Shown: positions 18,747-27,455, counted from the stretch's first letter. The stretch: DNA of 64,000 bases from Chelativorans alearensis (GCF_010993735.1 NZ_WQNI01000002.1:62001-126000); one strand, 5' to 3'. The notes: generated by a model not told the origin, from the letters alone. Translations and numbers: made by a program.

Positions 18747-18880
18747 TGCTTTACTCCCAGAAGCTCGATTGCTTCTTTTTCGCATAGGCGGCGAATGCGC
18801 CGCAAATAGGTTCGTGCAAAAGCGCCATCCGCGACCGCCTGTCCCTTTCGCTCCGCCATCATTGGCATTATAGCGCCCTC

Positions 18881-19228
18881 ATGGCAAAGTTGATCTACAA
18901 GATTTGTCCCGCAGCGCTGTGGCGCCAGGCCGAGCGGGACGGCGTTTTCACCGGTGCACCGATCGACCACGCCGACGGCTTTATCCACTTCTCCACCGAA
19001 GGCCAGCTGCGTGAGACGGCCGAAAAGCACTTTGCCGGGCAAGACGATCTCGTGCTCGTCGCGGTGGATGAGGCCGTGCTTGGCGAAGCGCTGAGATATG
19101 AGATTTCGCGCGGCGGGCAGCCTTTCCCGCATCTTTACGCGCCGTTGGCGCTGGTCGCCGTGCGCTGGGTCAGGCCGCTGCCGCTCGGGCATGACGGCAA
19201 GCACCGGTTTCCGCCGCTCGCCGCATGA
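18881..19228 (+). CDS. DUF952 domain protein
   Basis: A 115-residue DUF952 protein with the family signature IYKICPAALW, DHADGFIHFSTEGQLRETAEKHFAGQDDL (split by family blocks) and YEISRGGQPFPHLYAPL. The paired histidines and the polar pocket suggest an ADP-ribosyl-type or nucleotide-binding fold, but no activity is established. It overlaps pyrD by four bases (ATGA), so the two are co-translated. This DUF952-pyrD pairing is frequent in Rhizobiales. Confidence 0.88.
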   Translation: MAKLIYKICPAALWRQAERDGVFTGAPIDHADGFIHFSTEGQLRETAEKHFAGQDDLVLVAVDEAVLGEALRYEISRGGQPFPHLYAPLALVAVRWVRPLPLGHDGKHRFPPLAA

Positions 19229-20316
19229 AGCGCCTTATCGACCTCGCCAGTCGGCCACTGCTGTTCTCGCTCGATCCGGAGCGGGCGCACGGGCTTTCCA
19301 TCGCGGCGCTGAAGAGCGGTGTTCCCCTGTGCAGCCCGCCGCCCCACTCCGACAGGCTTTCTCTCACGCTGGCGGGCCTCTCCTTCCCCAATCCGCTCGG
19401 CATGGCTGCCGGCTACGACAAGAATGCCGAGGTGCCGGACGCGCTCTTGAGGCTCGGCTTCGGCTTCACCGAATGCGGGACCGTGACACCGCGCCCACAG
19501 GAGGGCAATCCGAAGCCGCGCATCTTCCGGCTCATCGAGGATCGCGCCGTCATCAACCGGCTCGGCTTCAACAATGACGGCCACGAAAGCGCCCTTGCCC
19601 GGCTCCTCGCCCGTGCCCCCCGCGGCGGCATCGTCGGCGTCAATATCGGCGCCAACCGTGACAGCCCCGACCGCGTGGCCGACTATGAGGAGGGCGTGCG
19701 CGTCTTCGCCGGGGTGGCCTCCTACCTGACGGTCAACATCTCCTCGCCCAATACGGCCGGCCTGCGCGCGCTGCAGGGCCGCGAGCAGCTTTCCGAGCTC
19801 CTGGCCCGCGTCATGGCCGCGCGCGACAGTCGGAACATCGGGCTCGCGCCAAGCACGCCGGTGTTCCTGAAGATCGCCCCGGATCTTTCCGAGGAAGCGT
19901 TGGCCGACATCGCGGCGGAGGTGCTGGACAAGCGGGTGGACGGGCTCATCGTCTCCAACACGACGCTGTCGCGCGATGGCGTAACGCACATCGCCGCCAA
20001 CGAGACGGGCGGGCTTTCCGGCGCGCCGCTTTTCCCTCGCTCCACCATCGTGCTGGCCAAGATGCGCCGGCTCATCGGGCCATGGCTGCCGATCATCGGC
20101 GTCGGCGGCGTTCATTCGGCGGAGACGGCGCTGGAGAAGATTCGCGCCGGCGCCGACCTCGTGCAGCTCTATACCGGGATGATCTACGAAGGCCCCGGCC
20201 TTGCCGCGCGCATCGTGCGGGACATGGATGCCTACGTGGAGGCTGAGGGTCTCGCTTCCATCGCCGAAATACGCGACAGCCACGTCGACGACTGGGCGGC
20301 GCGGCCCCTCGACTGA
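19225..20316 (+). CDS. pyrD: dihydroorotate dehydrogenase (quinone), class 2
   Basis: An FMN enzyme peripheral to the inner membrane that oxidises dihydroorotate to orotate with quinone as acceptor, the fourth step of pyrimidine synthesis. 363 residues, with the class 2 N-terminal membrane-associating helices (LIDLASRPLLFSLDPERAH). FMN and substrate motifs are NPLGMAAGYDKNAEVPD, GTVTPRPQEGNPKPR, NRLGFNNDG, NISSPNTAGLR with the catalytic serine, and GVGGVHSAETALEKI. Start overlaps the DUF952 stop. Confidence 0.97.
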   Translation: MKRLIDLASRPLLFSLDPERAHGLSIAALKSGVPLCSPPPHSDRLSLTLAGLSFPNPLGMAAGYDKNAEVPDALLRLGFGFTECGTVTPRPQEGNPKPRIFRLIEDRAVINRLGFNNDGHESALARLLARAPRGGIVGVNIGANRDSPDRVADYEEGVRVFAGVASYLTVNISSPNTAGLRALQGREQLSELLARVMAARDSRNIGLAPSTPVFLKIAPDLSEEALADIAAEVLDKRVDGLIVSNTTLSRDGVTHIAANETGGLSGAPLFPRSTIVLAKMRRLIGPWLPIIGVGGVHSAETALEKIRAGADLVQLYTGMIYEGPGLAARIVRDMDAYVEAEGLASIAEIRDSHVDDWAARPLD

Positions 20317-20321
20317 GGCGC

Positions 20322-20585
20322 CTACCGCCGAAAGCTCAGAAGCCGCAGGATGAGGAAGGCCGGCACGACGATCATCGCGCCGAGCAGGATATAGCCGAGG
20401 AAATTGCCGAGCGCGGCAAAGCCCATGTCCCAGATGCGCAGCACCATATCGCGCAGCGCGTAAAAGATATCCAACGGCGACCAGTGGAATGCGCTCATGA
20501 CGAAGCCGACGATGAGGGAGATCACCAGCAGTTTCACGATCACGCGCAGCGGGCTGTCGCCCAGGAATCTCGTCAGTGCCGACAC
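20322..20585 (-). CDS. small two-helix membrane protein (DUF6460-like)
   Basis: 87 residues from a GTG start (20585) with AGGGTG upstream. Two hydrophobic segments are visible: VIVKLLVISLIVGFVMSAF (about 14-32) and GNFLGYILLGAMIVVPAFLIL (about 60-80), separated by an amphipathic stretch (SPLDIFYALRDMVLRIWDMG). The layout matches an uncharacterised rhizobial family of small inner-membrane proteins. It is convergent with pyrD (5 bases apart). An upstream in-frame start at 20663 would add a Cys-rich, non-homologous stretch and is rejected. Confidence 0.65.
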   Translation of the reverse strand: MSALTRFLGDSPLRVIVKLLVISLIVGFVMSAFHWSPLDIFYALRDMVLRIWDMGFAALGNFLGYILLGAMIVVPAFLILRLLSFRR

Positions 20586-20687
20586 GGTTTCACCCTGTTC
20601 AAGACGTCGAATGCCGGCCATGCACATATGGATTGTGCACGGCCGGCGCAAGCATGGCGGCAAAATGCGGTGGCAGCCGGATTACAA

Positions 20688-23600
20688 CTAATCCGGCAAG
20701 ACCGGCATCAGCTCTGGGTCCGGTTTCTCCGCGTGTTCCGGCAGGTCCTTGCCCGAAAGGAACGTGTAGAACATCGGCACCACGAAGAGGGTGAACATCG
20801 TTCCGACCAGGATGCCGGTGAAGATCACGAGACCGATGGAGAAGCGCGCCGCCGCGCCGGCGCCCGAGGCGATGATCAGCGGCACCACGCCCAGCGACAT
20901 GGCGCCCGTCGTCATCAGGATCGGCCTGAGCCGCACGCGCGCCGAGGCGACGATCGCGTCGCGCCGCCGCATCCCATGCCGCTCGCGCTGCTGGTTGGCA
21001 AACTCGACGAGCAGGATGCCGTGCTTGGTGATCAGCCCGATAAGCGTGATCAGCCCCACTTGCGTATAGATGTTGAGCGTGCCCAGGCCGAGGTTCAGCG
21101 GGATGATCGCGCCGAAGATCGACAGCGGCACCGACATCATGATGATGAGCGGATCGCGGAAACTCTCGAACTGAGCGGCAAGTACGAGATAGATCACCAC
21201 CACGGCCAGCACGAAGGCGATCAGGATCGTGTTTCCCTGCTCCTGTTCGAGCCGCGACTGTCCGGAATAGTCGATGAAGAAACCGGCCGGCAGGTTCCGC
21301 CTGGCGATGTCCTCGATCGTCGCGAGGCCCGTGCCGGTGGTCACGCCGGGGCGCGGAAGGGCGGAGATTGTCGCCGCGTTCAGCTGGTTGAACTGCTCGA
21401 TGGAGGCGGGCGAGGCGTTGGTGGAGATGTTCACCACCGCCGAAAGCGGCACCATCTCGTCGGTCACGCTGCGCACGAAAAGGTTGCCCAGCCGCTCCGG
21501 GTTGTTCCGGTATTCCTGCGGCACCTGCATGATGATGTCGTAGCTTTGCGAATCGCGGTCGAACTGCGCGATGGAGCCGCTGCCGACGAGCAGGCTCAAG
21601 GTGTTGGCGATGTCGCGGATCGGCAGGTTCAAGGCCGCCGCGCGGTTGCGGTCGATGGAGACCGTCACCTGCGGCGCGTCGTAGGCAAGCGAGTTCTGCA
21701 CGACGATGAACCGGCCGGAAGCCTGCGCTTCCTGCTTGATGGTCTCGGCCACTTCATAGACCTGGCTCGGGTCGCCGGTGGCCTGGATCACCAGCGATAT
21801 CGGCAGTCCGCCGCCGGTGCCCGGCAGTGTCGGCGGCGCGAAGACCAGCGCTTCGACGCCCGTGTTGGCGATGCGGCCCTGGATGTCCTGCTGGATCTCG
21901 GCCTGCGAGCGGTCGCGGTCGGCCCAGTCCTTGAAGGCCCAGACGGCGAAGGCCTGGTCGGTGCCGCCGCCGAAGGCGACGGCCGAGAAGCTGGCTCTTA
22001 GCTCCGGCAGGTCCGCGGTCGCCCCCATCATCTCGTCGACGTAGCGGGAGGTGTATTCGGATGTCGCGTAGCGCGGCGCGGTGACCAGCGAGAAAAGCGC
22101 CCCCTGGTCCTCTTCCGGCGCAAGCTCGCTGGAGGTCTTGAGGAACATGAAGCCCGTCACCGCCACCAGCGCCACGACGATCATCAGCGTCACCGGCCGG
22201 TACTTCAGGGAACCCGCGACCAGCCTTTCGTAGCGGTTTTCGACACGCTCGAAGGTCCGGTCGACGAAGGCCTGGAAGCGGCTGGGCTCGCCCGCCCTCA
22301 GGATGCGCGCCGCCATCATCGGCGTGATGGTGAGTGCCACGATACCGGAGATGATGACGGAACCGGCGAGCGTCACCGCGAATTCGCGGAAGAGCGCGCC
22401 GGTCAGCCCGCCGGTGAAGGCGAGCGGCGCGAAGACGGCGGCAAGCGTTATCGTCATCGCGACGACGGCGGAGGAGATCTCGCGCATGCCGTTGAACGCG
22501 GCCTGGATGGCCGACATCCCCTCCTCCTCCATGTGGCGGTGGATGTTCTCCACCACGACGATCGCGTCGTCCACCACCAGGCCGATGGCCAACACCATGG
22601 CAAGCAGTGACAAAAGGTTGATCGAATAGCCGAAGGCGAAAAGGACGAAGCAAACGCCGATCAGCGACAGCGGAATGGTGACGATCGGCATCAGCACGGA
22701 GCGGAACGAGCCGAGGAAGAGCAGGATGACGAGGATGACGATTGCTACCGCCTCGCCGATGGTCTTGAACACCTCCTCGATGGAGGCGCCGATCTGCTCC
22801 GTCGCGTCGTAGACCATGGTGATGGTCATGCCTTCCGGAAGGCTCTCCTGGATGGCCGGCAATTCGTCGATGACCGCGCCCGCCGTGTCGAGCGGGTTGG
22901 CCGCCGGCGTCGGGAAGATGCCGATGAAGGTGCCGGGCTCGCCATTGAAGTTGACGATGGTGTCGGTGCTTTCGGCGGCAAGCTCCACACGCGCCACGTC
23001 GCGCAATCTCACCACCCCGCCGCTGTCGTCCGATTTCAAAGGCAGGGCGCCGAAGGCCTCCGCGGACTGCAGCGTCGACTGCACGGTGATGGAATAGGCG
23101 ACCTCCTTGTTCTCGGTCTTGCCCGGCGAGGAGAGGAAGTTGGAGGCATTGATGGCATCGAGCACCTCGCTCGCCGTCATGCCGCGGGCGGCGAGCTTCA
23201 CCGGGTCGACCCACACCCGCATCGAATACTCGGCGGCACCCAGGATCTGGATTTCCGCCACGCCCTGGATCGTCGAGACACGCGGCCGGATGACGCGCTC
23301 GATATATTCGGTCAGCTGCTCGGCCGTCATGTTCGGGTTCTGCATCGCCAGATACATGATGGCGAACTGCTCGCCCGTGCCCTTGACGATGACCGGGTCC
23401 TCGGCATCCCCCGGCAGTTCGCCGCGCACGCCCTGGACCTTGGACATCACCTCGGTCAGCGCGATGTCGGGATCGGAGCCGAGCTGCATCTGCACGGTCA
23501 CCGTGCTGCTCGAGGGGCGGCTCTGGGAGGTGACGTAGTCGATGTTCTCGGTGGTCGAGACGGCGCGGGCGATCGGCGCGCTGATGAAGCCCTGGATCAG

Positions 23601-23771
23601 GTCCGCGCTGGCGCCCGGATAGGTCGTGGTGATGGTGACCACCGTCTCCTCGACCTCCGGATACTGCCGCACCTGCAGATTGATGAGGCTCTGCAGGCCG
23701 AGAAGCAGGATCAGCGCGCCCAGGACTGTGGACAGGACCGGGCGCCGGATGAAGATATCGGAGAAATTCAT
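20688..23771 (-). CDS. RND efflux pump inner-membrane permease (HAE1 family)
   Basis: A 1027-residue proton-driven multidrug exporter, about 12 membrane helices and two large periplasmic loops. The N-terminus MNFSDIFIRRPVLSTVLGA is typical. Loops carry the porter domain (TTYPGASADLIQGFISAPI). TM4 contains the proton-relay aspartates in GLVVDDAIVVVENIHRHMEE. Sequence type is MexF/MexQ/BepE-like. The ATG overlaps the adaptor gene stop by four bases. No outer-membrane factor (TolC/OprN) gene is adjacent, so it probably uses a TolC encoded elsewhere. Substrates are not predictable. Confidence 0.95.
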   Translation of the reverse strand: MNFSDIFIRRPVLSTVLGALILLLGLQSLINLQVRQYPEVEETVVTITTTYPGASADLIQGFISAPIARAVSTTENIDYVTSQSRPSSSTVTVQMQLGSDPDIALTEVMSKVQGVRGELPGDAEDPVIVKGTGEQFAIMYLAMQNPNMTAEQLTEYIERVIRPRVSTIQGVAEIQILGAAEYSMRVWVDPVKLAARGMTASEVLDAINASNFLSSPGKTENKEVAYSITVQSTLQSAEAFGALPLKSDDSGGVVRLRDVARVELAAESTDTIVNFNGEPGTFIGIFPTPAANPLDTAGAVIDELPAIQESLPEGMTITMVYDATEQIGASIEEVFKTIGEAVAIVILVILLFLGSFRSVLMPIVTIPLSLIGVCFVLFAFGYSINLLSLLAMVLAIGLVVDDAIVVVENIHRHMEEEGMSAIQAAFNGMREISSAVVAMTITLAAVFAPLAFTGGLTGALFREFAVTLAGSVIISGIVALTITPMMAARILRAGEPSRFQAFVDRTFERVENRYERLVAGSLKYRPVTLMIVVALVAVTGFMFLKTSSELAPEEDQGALFSLVTAPRYATSEYTSRYVDEMMGATADLPELRASFSAVAFGGGTDQAFAVWAFKDWADRDRSQAEIQQDIQGRIANTGVEALVFAPPTLPGTGGGLPISLVIQATGDPSQVYEVAETIKQEAQASGRFIVVQNSLAYDAPQVTVSIDRNRAAALNLPIRDIANTLSLLVGSGSIAQFDRDSQSYDIIMQVPQEYRNNPERLGNLFVRSVTDEMVPLSAVVNISTNASPASIEQFNQLNAATISALPRPGVTTGTGLATIEDIARRNLPAGFFIDYSGQSRLEQEQGNTILIAFVLAVVVIYLVLAAQFESFRDPLIIMMSVPLSIFGAIIPLNLGLGTLNIYTQVGLITLIGLITKHGILLVEFANQQRERHGMRRRDAIVASARVRLRPILMTTGAMSLGVVPLIIASGAGAAARFSIGLVIFTGILVGTMFTLFVVPMFYTFLSGKDLPEHAEKPDPELMPVLPD

Positions 23772-24913
23772 TTCCCAGTCGCCTCCGCGCTGTCCTGGGC
23801 CGTGGCGTCTCCACCGTCGCCATTGCCGTCGGCGACGGTGACCGGCGTCCCGTTGCTCAGCCTGTTCTGCCCTGCCGTCACCACCTGATCGCCGGCTGAA
23901 AGGCCCTCCACGATCTCGACCATTTCGCCGCTGCGGCGGCCGGTCTTCACGAACACCTGCCTGACGACGAGCGAAGACTGGTCGGCCCCGTCCTCGCCGT
24001 CCTCGGCCGGCCGCACCACATAGGCGTAGTCGCCGTAAAGGCTCGTCACCACTGCCGTCTGCGGCAGCGCCAGCACGTCGCTTTCCTTCGGCAGATCGAC
24101 CTTCACCTCCGCGAACTGCCCAGGCACCAGCCCGCCGTCGGGATTTGCGACCTCGGCCCGCACGTTGGCCAGGCGCGAACTGGGGTCGATCTTGGGATCG
24201 ATGCCGCGAATGGCGCCCGTATAGGACAGGTTCTGCTCGTCGGAGCCGAGCCGCACGGGCTGCCCGATCTTCAACAGGCCGAACTCCTGCTCGGGAACAG
24301 TGAAATCGACGCGCATGGTGTCGACGTCCTGCAGGGTGGCGACGGTCGTTCCCGGCGTGATGTACTGGCCGAGCACCACCCGCGGGATACCGGCAACGCC
24401 GGCAAAGGGAGCCTTGAGCTGCTTCTGGTCGAGGGCTGCTTGCGCCTTCTCGACCTCGGCAGCCGAGGCATCCGCGGAGGCCCGCGACGACTCCACGTTC
24501 ACCTCCGTGCCGACCTGCCGGCGCTGCAGTTCGAGCGCGCGCTGCAGATTTGTCTGGTCCAGCTTGGCCTGCGCCTGCGCGGCCGCAAGGTCGGCGCGCT
24601 GCGTGGCATCGTCGAGCTGCACGAGAACGTCGTCTTTCTCGACCCGATCGTTGGCCTGAAAGCGGATCTCGCTGACGATCCCCGCCACCTCGACCGTAAG
24701 GTCGACGCCATTGATGGCGCTCACCGTGCCGATCGCCTCGATGGACGGGGTCCACTCGACGGGTTCCAGGGTGACGGTCGACACCGAGACCGAAGGCACC
24801 GGCATGTTGGCGAAGAAGTCCTGGATCATCCTGTCGCGAAACAGATTATAGCCGACCAGGCCGCCGACAACGATAACAAGAAGTACGAATGCGATGAGAA
24901 AGCGCTTGATCAT
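23768..24913 (-). CDS. RND efflux periplasmic adaptor (membrane fusion protein)
   Basis: 381 residues linking the permease to an outer-membrane channel. An N-terminal uncleaved membrane anchor (FLIAFVLLVIVVGGLVGYNLF) is used instead of a lipobox. The barrel-sandwich hybrid half-motifs are NGVDLTVEVAGIVSEIRF and LKAPFAGVAGIPRV, flanking an alpha-helical hairpin (ALELQRRQVGTEVNVES...). The beta-barrel and membrane-proximal domains follow, then a low-complexity Gly/Asp tail. The ATG at 24913 begins the anchor; the longer in-frame start at 24970 is upstream of it and lacks homology. First gene of the pump operon. Confidence 0.93.
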   Translation of the reverse strand: MIKRFLIAFVLLVIVVGGLVGYNLFRDRMIQDFFANMPVPSVSVSTVTLEPVEWTPSIEAIGTVSAINGVDLTVEVAGIVSEIRFQANDRVEKDDVLVQLDDATQRADLAAAQAQAKLDQTNLQRALELQRRQVGTEVNVESSRASADASAAEVEKAQAALDQKQLKAPFAGVAGIPRVVLGQYITPGTTVATLQDVDTMRVDFTVPEQEFGLLKIGQPVRLGSDEQNLSYTGAIRGIDPKIDPSSRLANVRAEVANPDGGLVPGQFAEVKVDLPKESDVLALPQTAVVTSLYGDYAYVVRPAEDGEDGADQSSLVVRQVFVKTGRRSGEMVEIVEGLSAGDQVVTAGQNRLSNGTPVTVADGNGDGGDATAQDSAEATGK

Positions 24914-24981
24914 GCGGAAAGCCCTTCGATGGACGCTGCCCGCCAAGCCCCGGCGCCCCCCATGCAGCAAACAGGAGGGGA

Positions 24982-25014
24982 AGTATACGTTCTAGTCTGC
25001 TTAATCAAGCAGAC
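24982..25014 (-). promoter_or_regulatory. pump-operon promoter overlapped by a palindromic operator
   Basis: On the minus strand CTTGAT (25009-25004), 16 bases, TATACT (24987-24982) forms a good promoter 70 bases before the adaptor ATG. A perfect palindrome, GTCTGCTT-AATC-AAGCAGAC (24995-25014), covers the -35 and part of the spacer. This arrangement is typical of repression by a TetR-type regulator. No such regulator gene lies within the window's neighbourhood. Confidence 0.65.
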
Positions 25015-25110
25015 CGGTTTAGGAGGTCCGTCAGCACCGGGAGCCAGGCTTGGCCAAAGGCGCTTTCCTTGCGGGGGGAAGGGGCATCGGCACTTAGGCC
25101 GCTGAAACCA

Positions 25111-25185
25111 TGGAGCGGGCGATGGGGATCGAACCCACGACATCAAGCTTGGGAAGCTTGCGTTCTACCACTGAACTACACCCGC
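25111..25185 (-). tRNA. tRNA-Gly (anticodon CCC)
   Basis: The minus strand reads gcgggtg...cgcccgc with a discriminator base T and an encoded CCA, 75 bases in all. The D arm is tagttcagtggtagaac, the anticodon stem CAAGC/GCTTG closes the loop ttCCCaa, and the T arm reads cgtgggttcgatccccatcg. The anticodon CCC decodes GGG glycine codons. Confidence 0.95.
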
Positions 25186-25197
25186 TTGCGCGCTCAT

Positions 25198-25226
25198 TAA
25201 ATCGCCATGCCGATGCGGGCTGTCAA
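25198..25226 (-). promoter_or_regulatory. promoter of tRNA-Gly(CCC)
   Basis: On the minus strand TTGACA (25226-25221), 17 bases, then GATTTA (25203-25198). The -35 is a perfect consensus. Transcription would begin about 6 bases before the mature 5' end at 25185. Confidence 0.65.
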
Positions 25227-25311
25227 GCGGCTTTTCACGGATGGGCAATTGCCCTGGCTTGACGCAAGGCCGCCGTCATACCACTTCTGCGGCATTCTTC
25301 ATCAACCGACG

Positions 25312-26109
25312 ATGCCGCCCGTGATCCCCCTCAAGCAATTCATCGAGTCCCGCCGTTTCGAGGCGGCCATCACCATCCTCATTGTCCTCAACGCGATCAC
25401 GTTGGGGCTGGAGACCTCGCAGCGCGCGGTCGAGGCGGCGGGCCCGCTCCTGCTGGCCGTCGACCGCCTCATCCTCGGTATCTTCGTCGTCGAGCTCATG
25501 GCAAAGCTCGCCATCTACCGCCTGCGCTTCTTCCGCGATCCCTGGCGCATATTCGATTTCGCCGTGGTCGCGATCGCACTGGTGCCGGCGACGGGCAATC
25601 TGTCGGTACTGCGGGCGTTGCGCATCCTGCGGGTGCTGCGCCTGGTCAGCATCGTGCCCTCGCTCAAGCGGGTGGTCGGCGGGCTTATCGCCGCGCTGCC
25701 CGGCATGGGCTCGATCATGTTGCTCCTGTCGCTCGTTTACTACGTATTCTCGGTCATGGCGACGAAGCTCTTCGGCGCGGAATTCCCCGACTGGTTCGGC
25801 TCCATCGGCGCCTCGGCCTACTCCCTGTTCCAGATCATGACGCTGGAGAGCTGGTCCATGGGCATCGTGCGGCCGGTCATGGAGGTCTTCCCCTGGGCGT
25901 GGCTGTTCTTCATCCCCTTCATCGTCTCGACCACCTTCACGGTGCTCAACCTGTTCATCGGCATCATCGTCTCGGCCATGCAGGCCGAGCACGAGGCCGA
26001 AGCCACCGCCGAGCGCAACGCGCTGCAGCACGAGCAGGAAGCGATCCTGACCGAGATCAGGGCGCTCCGCGAAGAGGTGCGGGCGCTGCGCGGGGCGAAG
26101 CAGTCTTAA
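25312..26109 (+). CDS. voltage-gated ion channel, NaChBac-like
   Basis: A 265-residue six-helix, one-domain voltage-gated cation channel forming a tetramer. S1-S3 lie at about residues 15-90. S4 carries a regular arginine repeat (LRALRILRVLRLVSIVPSLKR, split by hydrophobics). The pore has the selectivity filter TLESWSMG with E179; LESW is the filter of the sodium-selective NaChBac/NavAb family. S6 (FTVLNLFIGIIVSAM) is followed by a C-terminal coiled coil (ILTEIRALREEVRALR) that assembles the tetramer. ATG 25312 is chosen because homology begins there; no strong ribosome-binding site is seen. Confidence 0.9.
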   Translation: MPPVIPLKQFIESRRFEAAITILIVLNAITLGLETSQRAVEAAGPLLLAVDRLILGIFVVELMAKLAIYRLRFFRDPWRIFDFAVVAIALVPATGNLSVLRALRILRVLRLVSIVPSLKRVVGGLIAALPGMGSIMLLLSLVYYVFSVMATKLFGAEFPDWFGSIGASAYSLFQIMTLESWSMGIVRPVMEVFPWAWLFFIPFIVSTTFTVLNLFIGIIVSAMQAEHEAEATAERNALQHEQEAILTEIRALREEVRALRGAKQS

Positions 26110-26153
26110 CGTCGTCATCCCGGAAAGCCGAAGACTTGTCCGGGATGACGACG
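26110..26153. repeat. perfect 15-bp inverted repeat between convergent genes
   Basis: CGTCGTCATCCCGGA (26110-26124) and its exact reverse complement at 26139-26153 flank a 14-base loop. A second short palindrome (ggtggtccccacc) follows at about 26157. 'CGTCATCCCGGA' type arms are a widespread rhizobial REP. Its position between convergent genes suits a bidirectional terminator. Confidence 0.65.
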
Positions 26154-26181
26154 GTGGGTGGTCCCCACCCGGGTTCTTGTG

Positions 26182-27273
26182 TTACCCCGCCCGAAAATGC
26201 TTCGACAGCTTGAGCGCTTGGCCCTGGTAGTTCGACTTCAGGTCGGTGCCGTAGAGCGTCTTCGGCAGCGCGCTCATCTTTTCATAGACCAGCCGCCCGA
26301 CGATCTGCCCGTGCTCCAGGATGAACGGCACCTCGTGGCTGCGCACTTCCAGCACGGCGCGGCTGCCCGTGCCGCCGGCGGCGGAGTGGCCGAAGCCGGG
26401 GTCGAAAAAGCCGGCATAGTGCACGCGGAACTCCCCCACCAGCGGGTCGAAGGGTGTCATCTCGGCGGCATAGGCCGGCGGCACGTGCACCGCCTCGCGC
26501 GAGACGAGGATGTAGAATTCGTCCGGGTCGAGCACGAGGTCCGCCGAGCCGTGATTGTAGAGCGGCTCCCAGAATTCGGGTACGTCGTAGGCGGCCTTGC
26601 GATCGACATCGACCAGCCCCGTATGGTGCTTGGCGCGGTAGCCGATAAGATCGCCGCGTCCGCCGCCGAGATCGATGGAAAGCGCGATGCCGCCGCCGGA
26701 GATGTTGGGCGTCTCCGAGGCCACCAGCGTCTCGCGCTCGTGCAGCATTGCAAGATCGGCTTCGGTAAGCAGCGCATTGCCGCGGCGGAAGCGTATCTGC
26801 GAAAGCCGCGAGCCGGGCCGCACGACGATGGGGAAGGTGCGCGGGCTCACCTCCAGGTAAAGCGGGCCCGCATAGCCGGCGGCGATCTTGTCGAACTCGT
26901 GGCCGTTGTCGGTGAGCACGCGGGTGAAGATGTCGAGGCGGCCGGTGGAGCTCTTCGGGTTGGCGGACGCCGAGACGTCCTTCGGCAGGGCGAGGCTTTC
27001 CATCAGGGGCACGATGTAGACGCACCCCACCTCCAGAACGGCCCCTTCCTCGAGGCGGAATTCGTGCAGCTTCAGCCGCTCCAGCTTCTCCGCCACCGAA
27101 TGGCCGGGGCCGGGCAGGAAGCTGGCGCGCACGCGGTAGGCGGCCTCGCCCAGCCTGAGGTCGAGGCTCGCCGGCTGGATCTGGTCGGAATCGAGCGGGC
27201 GCTGTGCTGCGAGCGCGCCATCGTCGAACAGCGCGGCGATCTCGGTGTCCGGCAGAATACCCGCGGTGGCCAT
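26182..27273 (-). CDS. dcd: dCTP deaminase, long two-domain rhizobial form
   Basis: A 363-residue member of the long alphaproteobacterial 2'-deoxycytidine-5'-triphosphate deaminase family, which makes dUTP for thymidylate synthesis. Ordinary Dcd is about 190 residues; here two dUTPase-fold halves are fused. The N half contains DQIQPASLDLRLG and SASANPKSSTGRLDIFTRV with the substrate-binding Ser and Arg. The C half contains RVHYAGFFDPGFGHSAAGG and ILEHGQIVGRLVYEKM. ATG 27273 has GGAGG eight bases upstream. It is divergent from metZ. Confidence 0.88.
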   Translation of the reverse strand: MATAGILPDTEIAALFDDGALAAQRPLDSDQIQPASLDLRLGEAAYRVRASFLPGPGHSVAEKLERLKLHEFRLEEGAVLEVGCVYIVPLMESLALPKDVSASANPKSSTGRLDIFTRVLTDNGHEFDKIAAGYAGPLYLEVSPRTFPIVVRPGSRLSQIRFRRGNALLTEADLAMLHERETLVASETPNISGGGIALSIDLGGGRGDLIGYRAKHHTGLVDVDRKAAYDVPEFWEPLYNHGSADLVLDPDEFYILVSREAVHVPPAYAAEMTPFDPLVGEFRVHYAGFFDPGFGHSAAGGTGSRAVLEVRSHEVPFILEHGQIVGRLVYEKMSALPKTLYGTDLKSNYQGQALKLSKHFRAG

Positions 27274-27321
27274 CGATCCTCCATGGGAAGGCTGATCCGG
27301 GACGTTTAGCGCCCCTTGCGA

Positions 27322-27350
27322 TTGACGCAAGGCGTTCCCGCGTCTAAAGA
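27322..27350 (+). promoter_or_regulatory. metZ promoter
   Basis: TTGACG (27322-27327), 17 bases, TAAAGA (27345-27350). The predicted start near 27357 falls immediately before the first paired base of the SAM-II aptamer, which supports both calls. Confidence 0.65.
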
Positions 27351-27359
27351 GATTTTATC

Positions 27360-27412
27360 CCGTGGTGATTTGGCCGGTCGGCTTGCAGCCACGTTAAACA
27401 AGTCGCTAAAAG
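27360..27412 (+). promoter_or_regulatory. SAM-II riboswitch aptamer
   Basis: The segment matches the SAM-II (metA) motif. P1 is CGTGG (27361-27365) with CCACG (27389-27393). The loop has the invariant TGATTT and TTGCAG. The 3' strand TTAAACAAGTCGCTAAA carries the pseudoknot strand CAAGTCG (27399-27405) that pairs with CGGCTTG (27379-27385) with one wobble. It binds S-adenosylmethionine and is expected to shut off metZ when SAM is plentiful. Confidence 0.92.
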
Positions 27413-27429
27413 GCCGTGCTCGTTGCTCG

Positions 27430-27455
27430 ACCGGCTTTCGCGGCCGGTTTTTTTT
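27430..27455 (+). terminator. intrinsic terminator in the metZ leader
   Basis: ACCGGC (27430-27435), a 7-base loop, GCCGGT (27443-27448), then a run of eight T. It ends 15 bases before the metZ ATG. The 5' arm with two more bases (27428-27435) is exactly complementary to 27373-27380 inside the aptamer loop, so aptamer and terminator can be mutually linked. Confidence 0.85.

Noticed and set aside
20484-22001. Long plus-strand frame (505 codons) opposite the RND permease
   Set aside because: Antisense shadow of a strongly conserved gene; composition is His/Asp/Arg-rich as expected from the complementary third-position GC bias.
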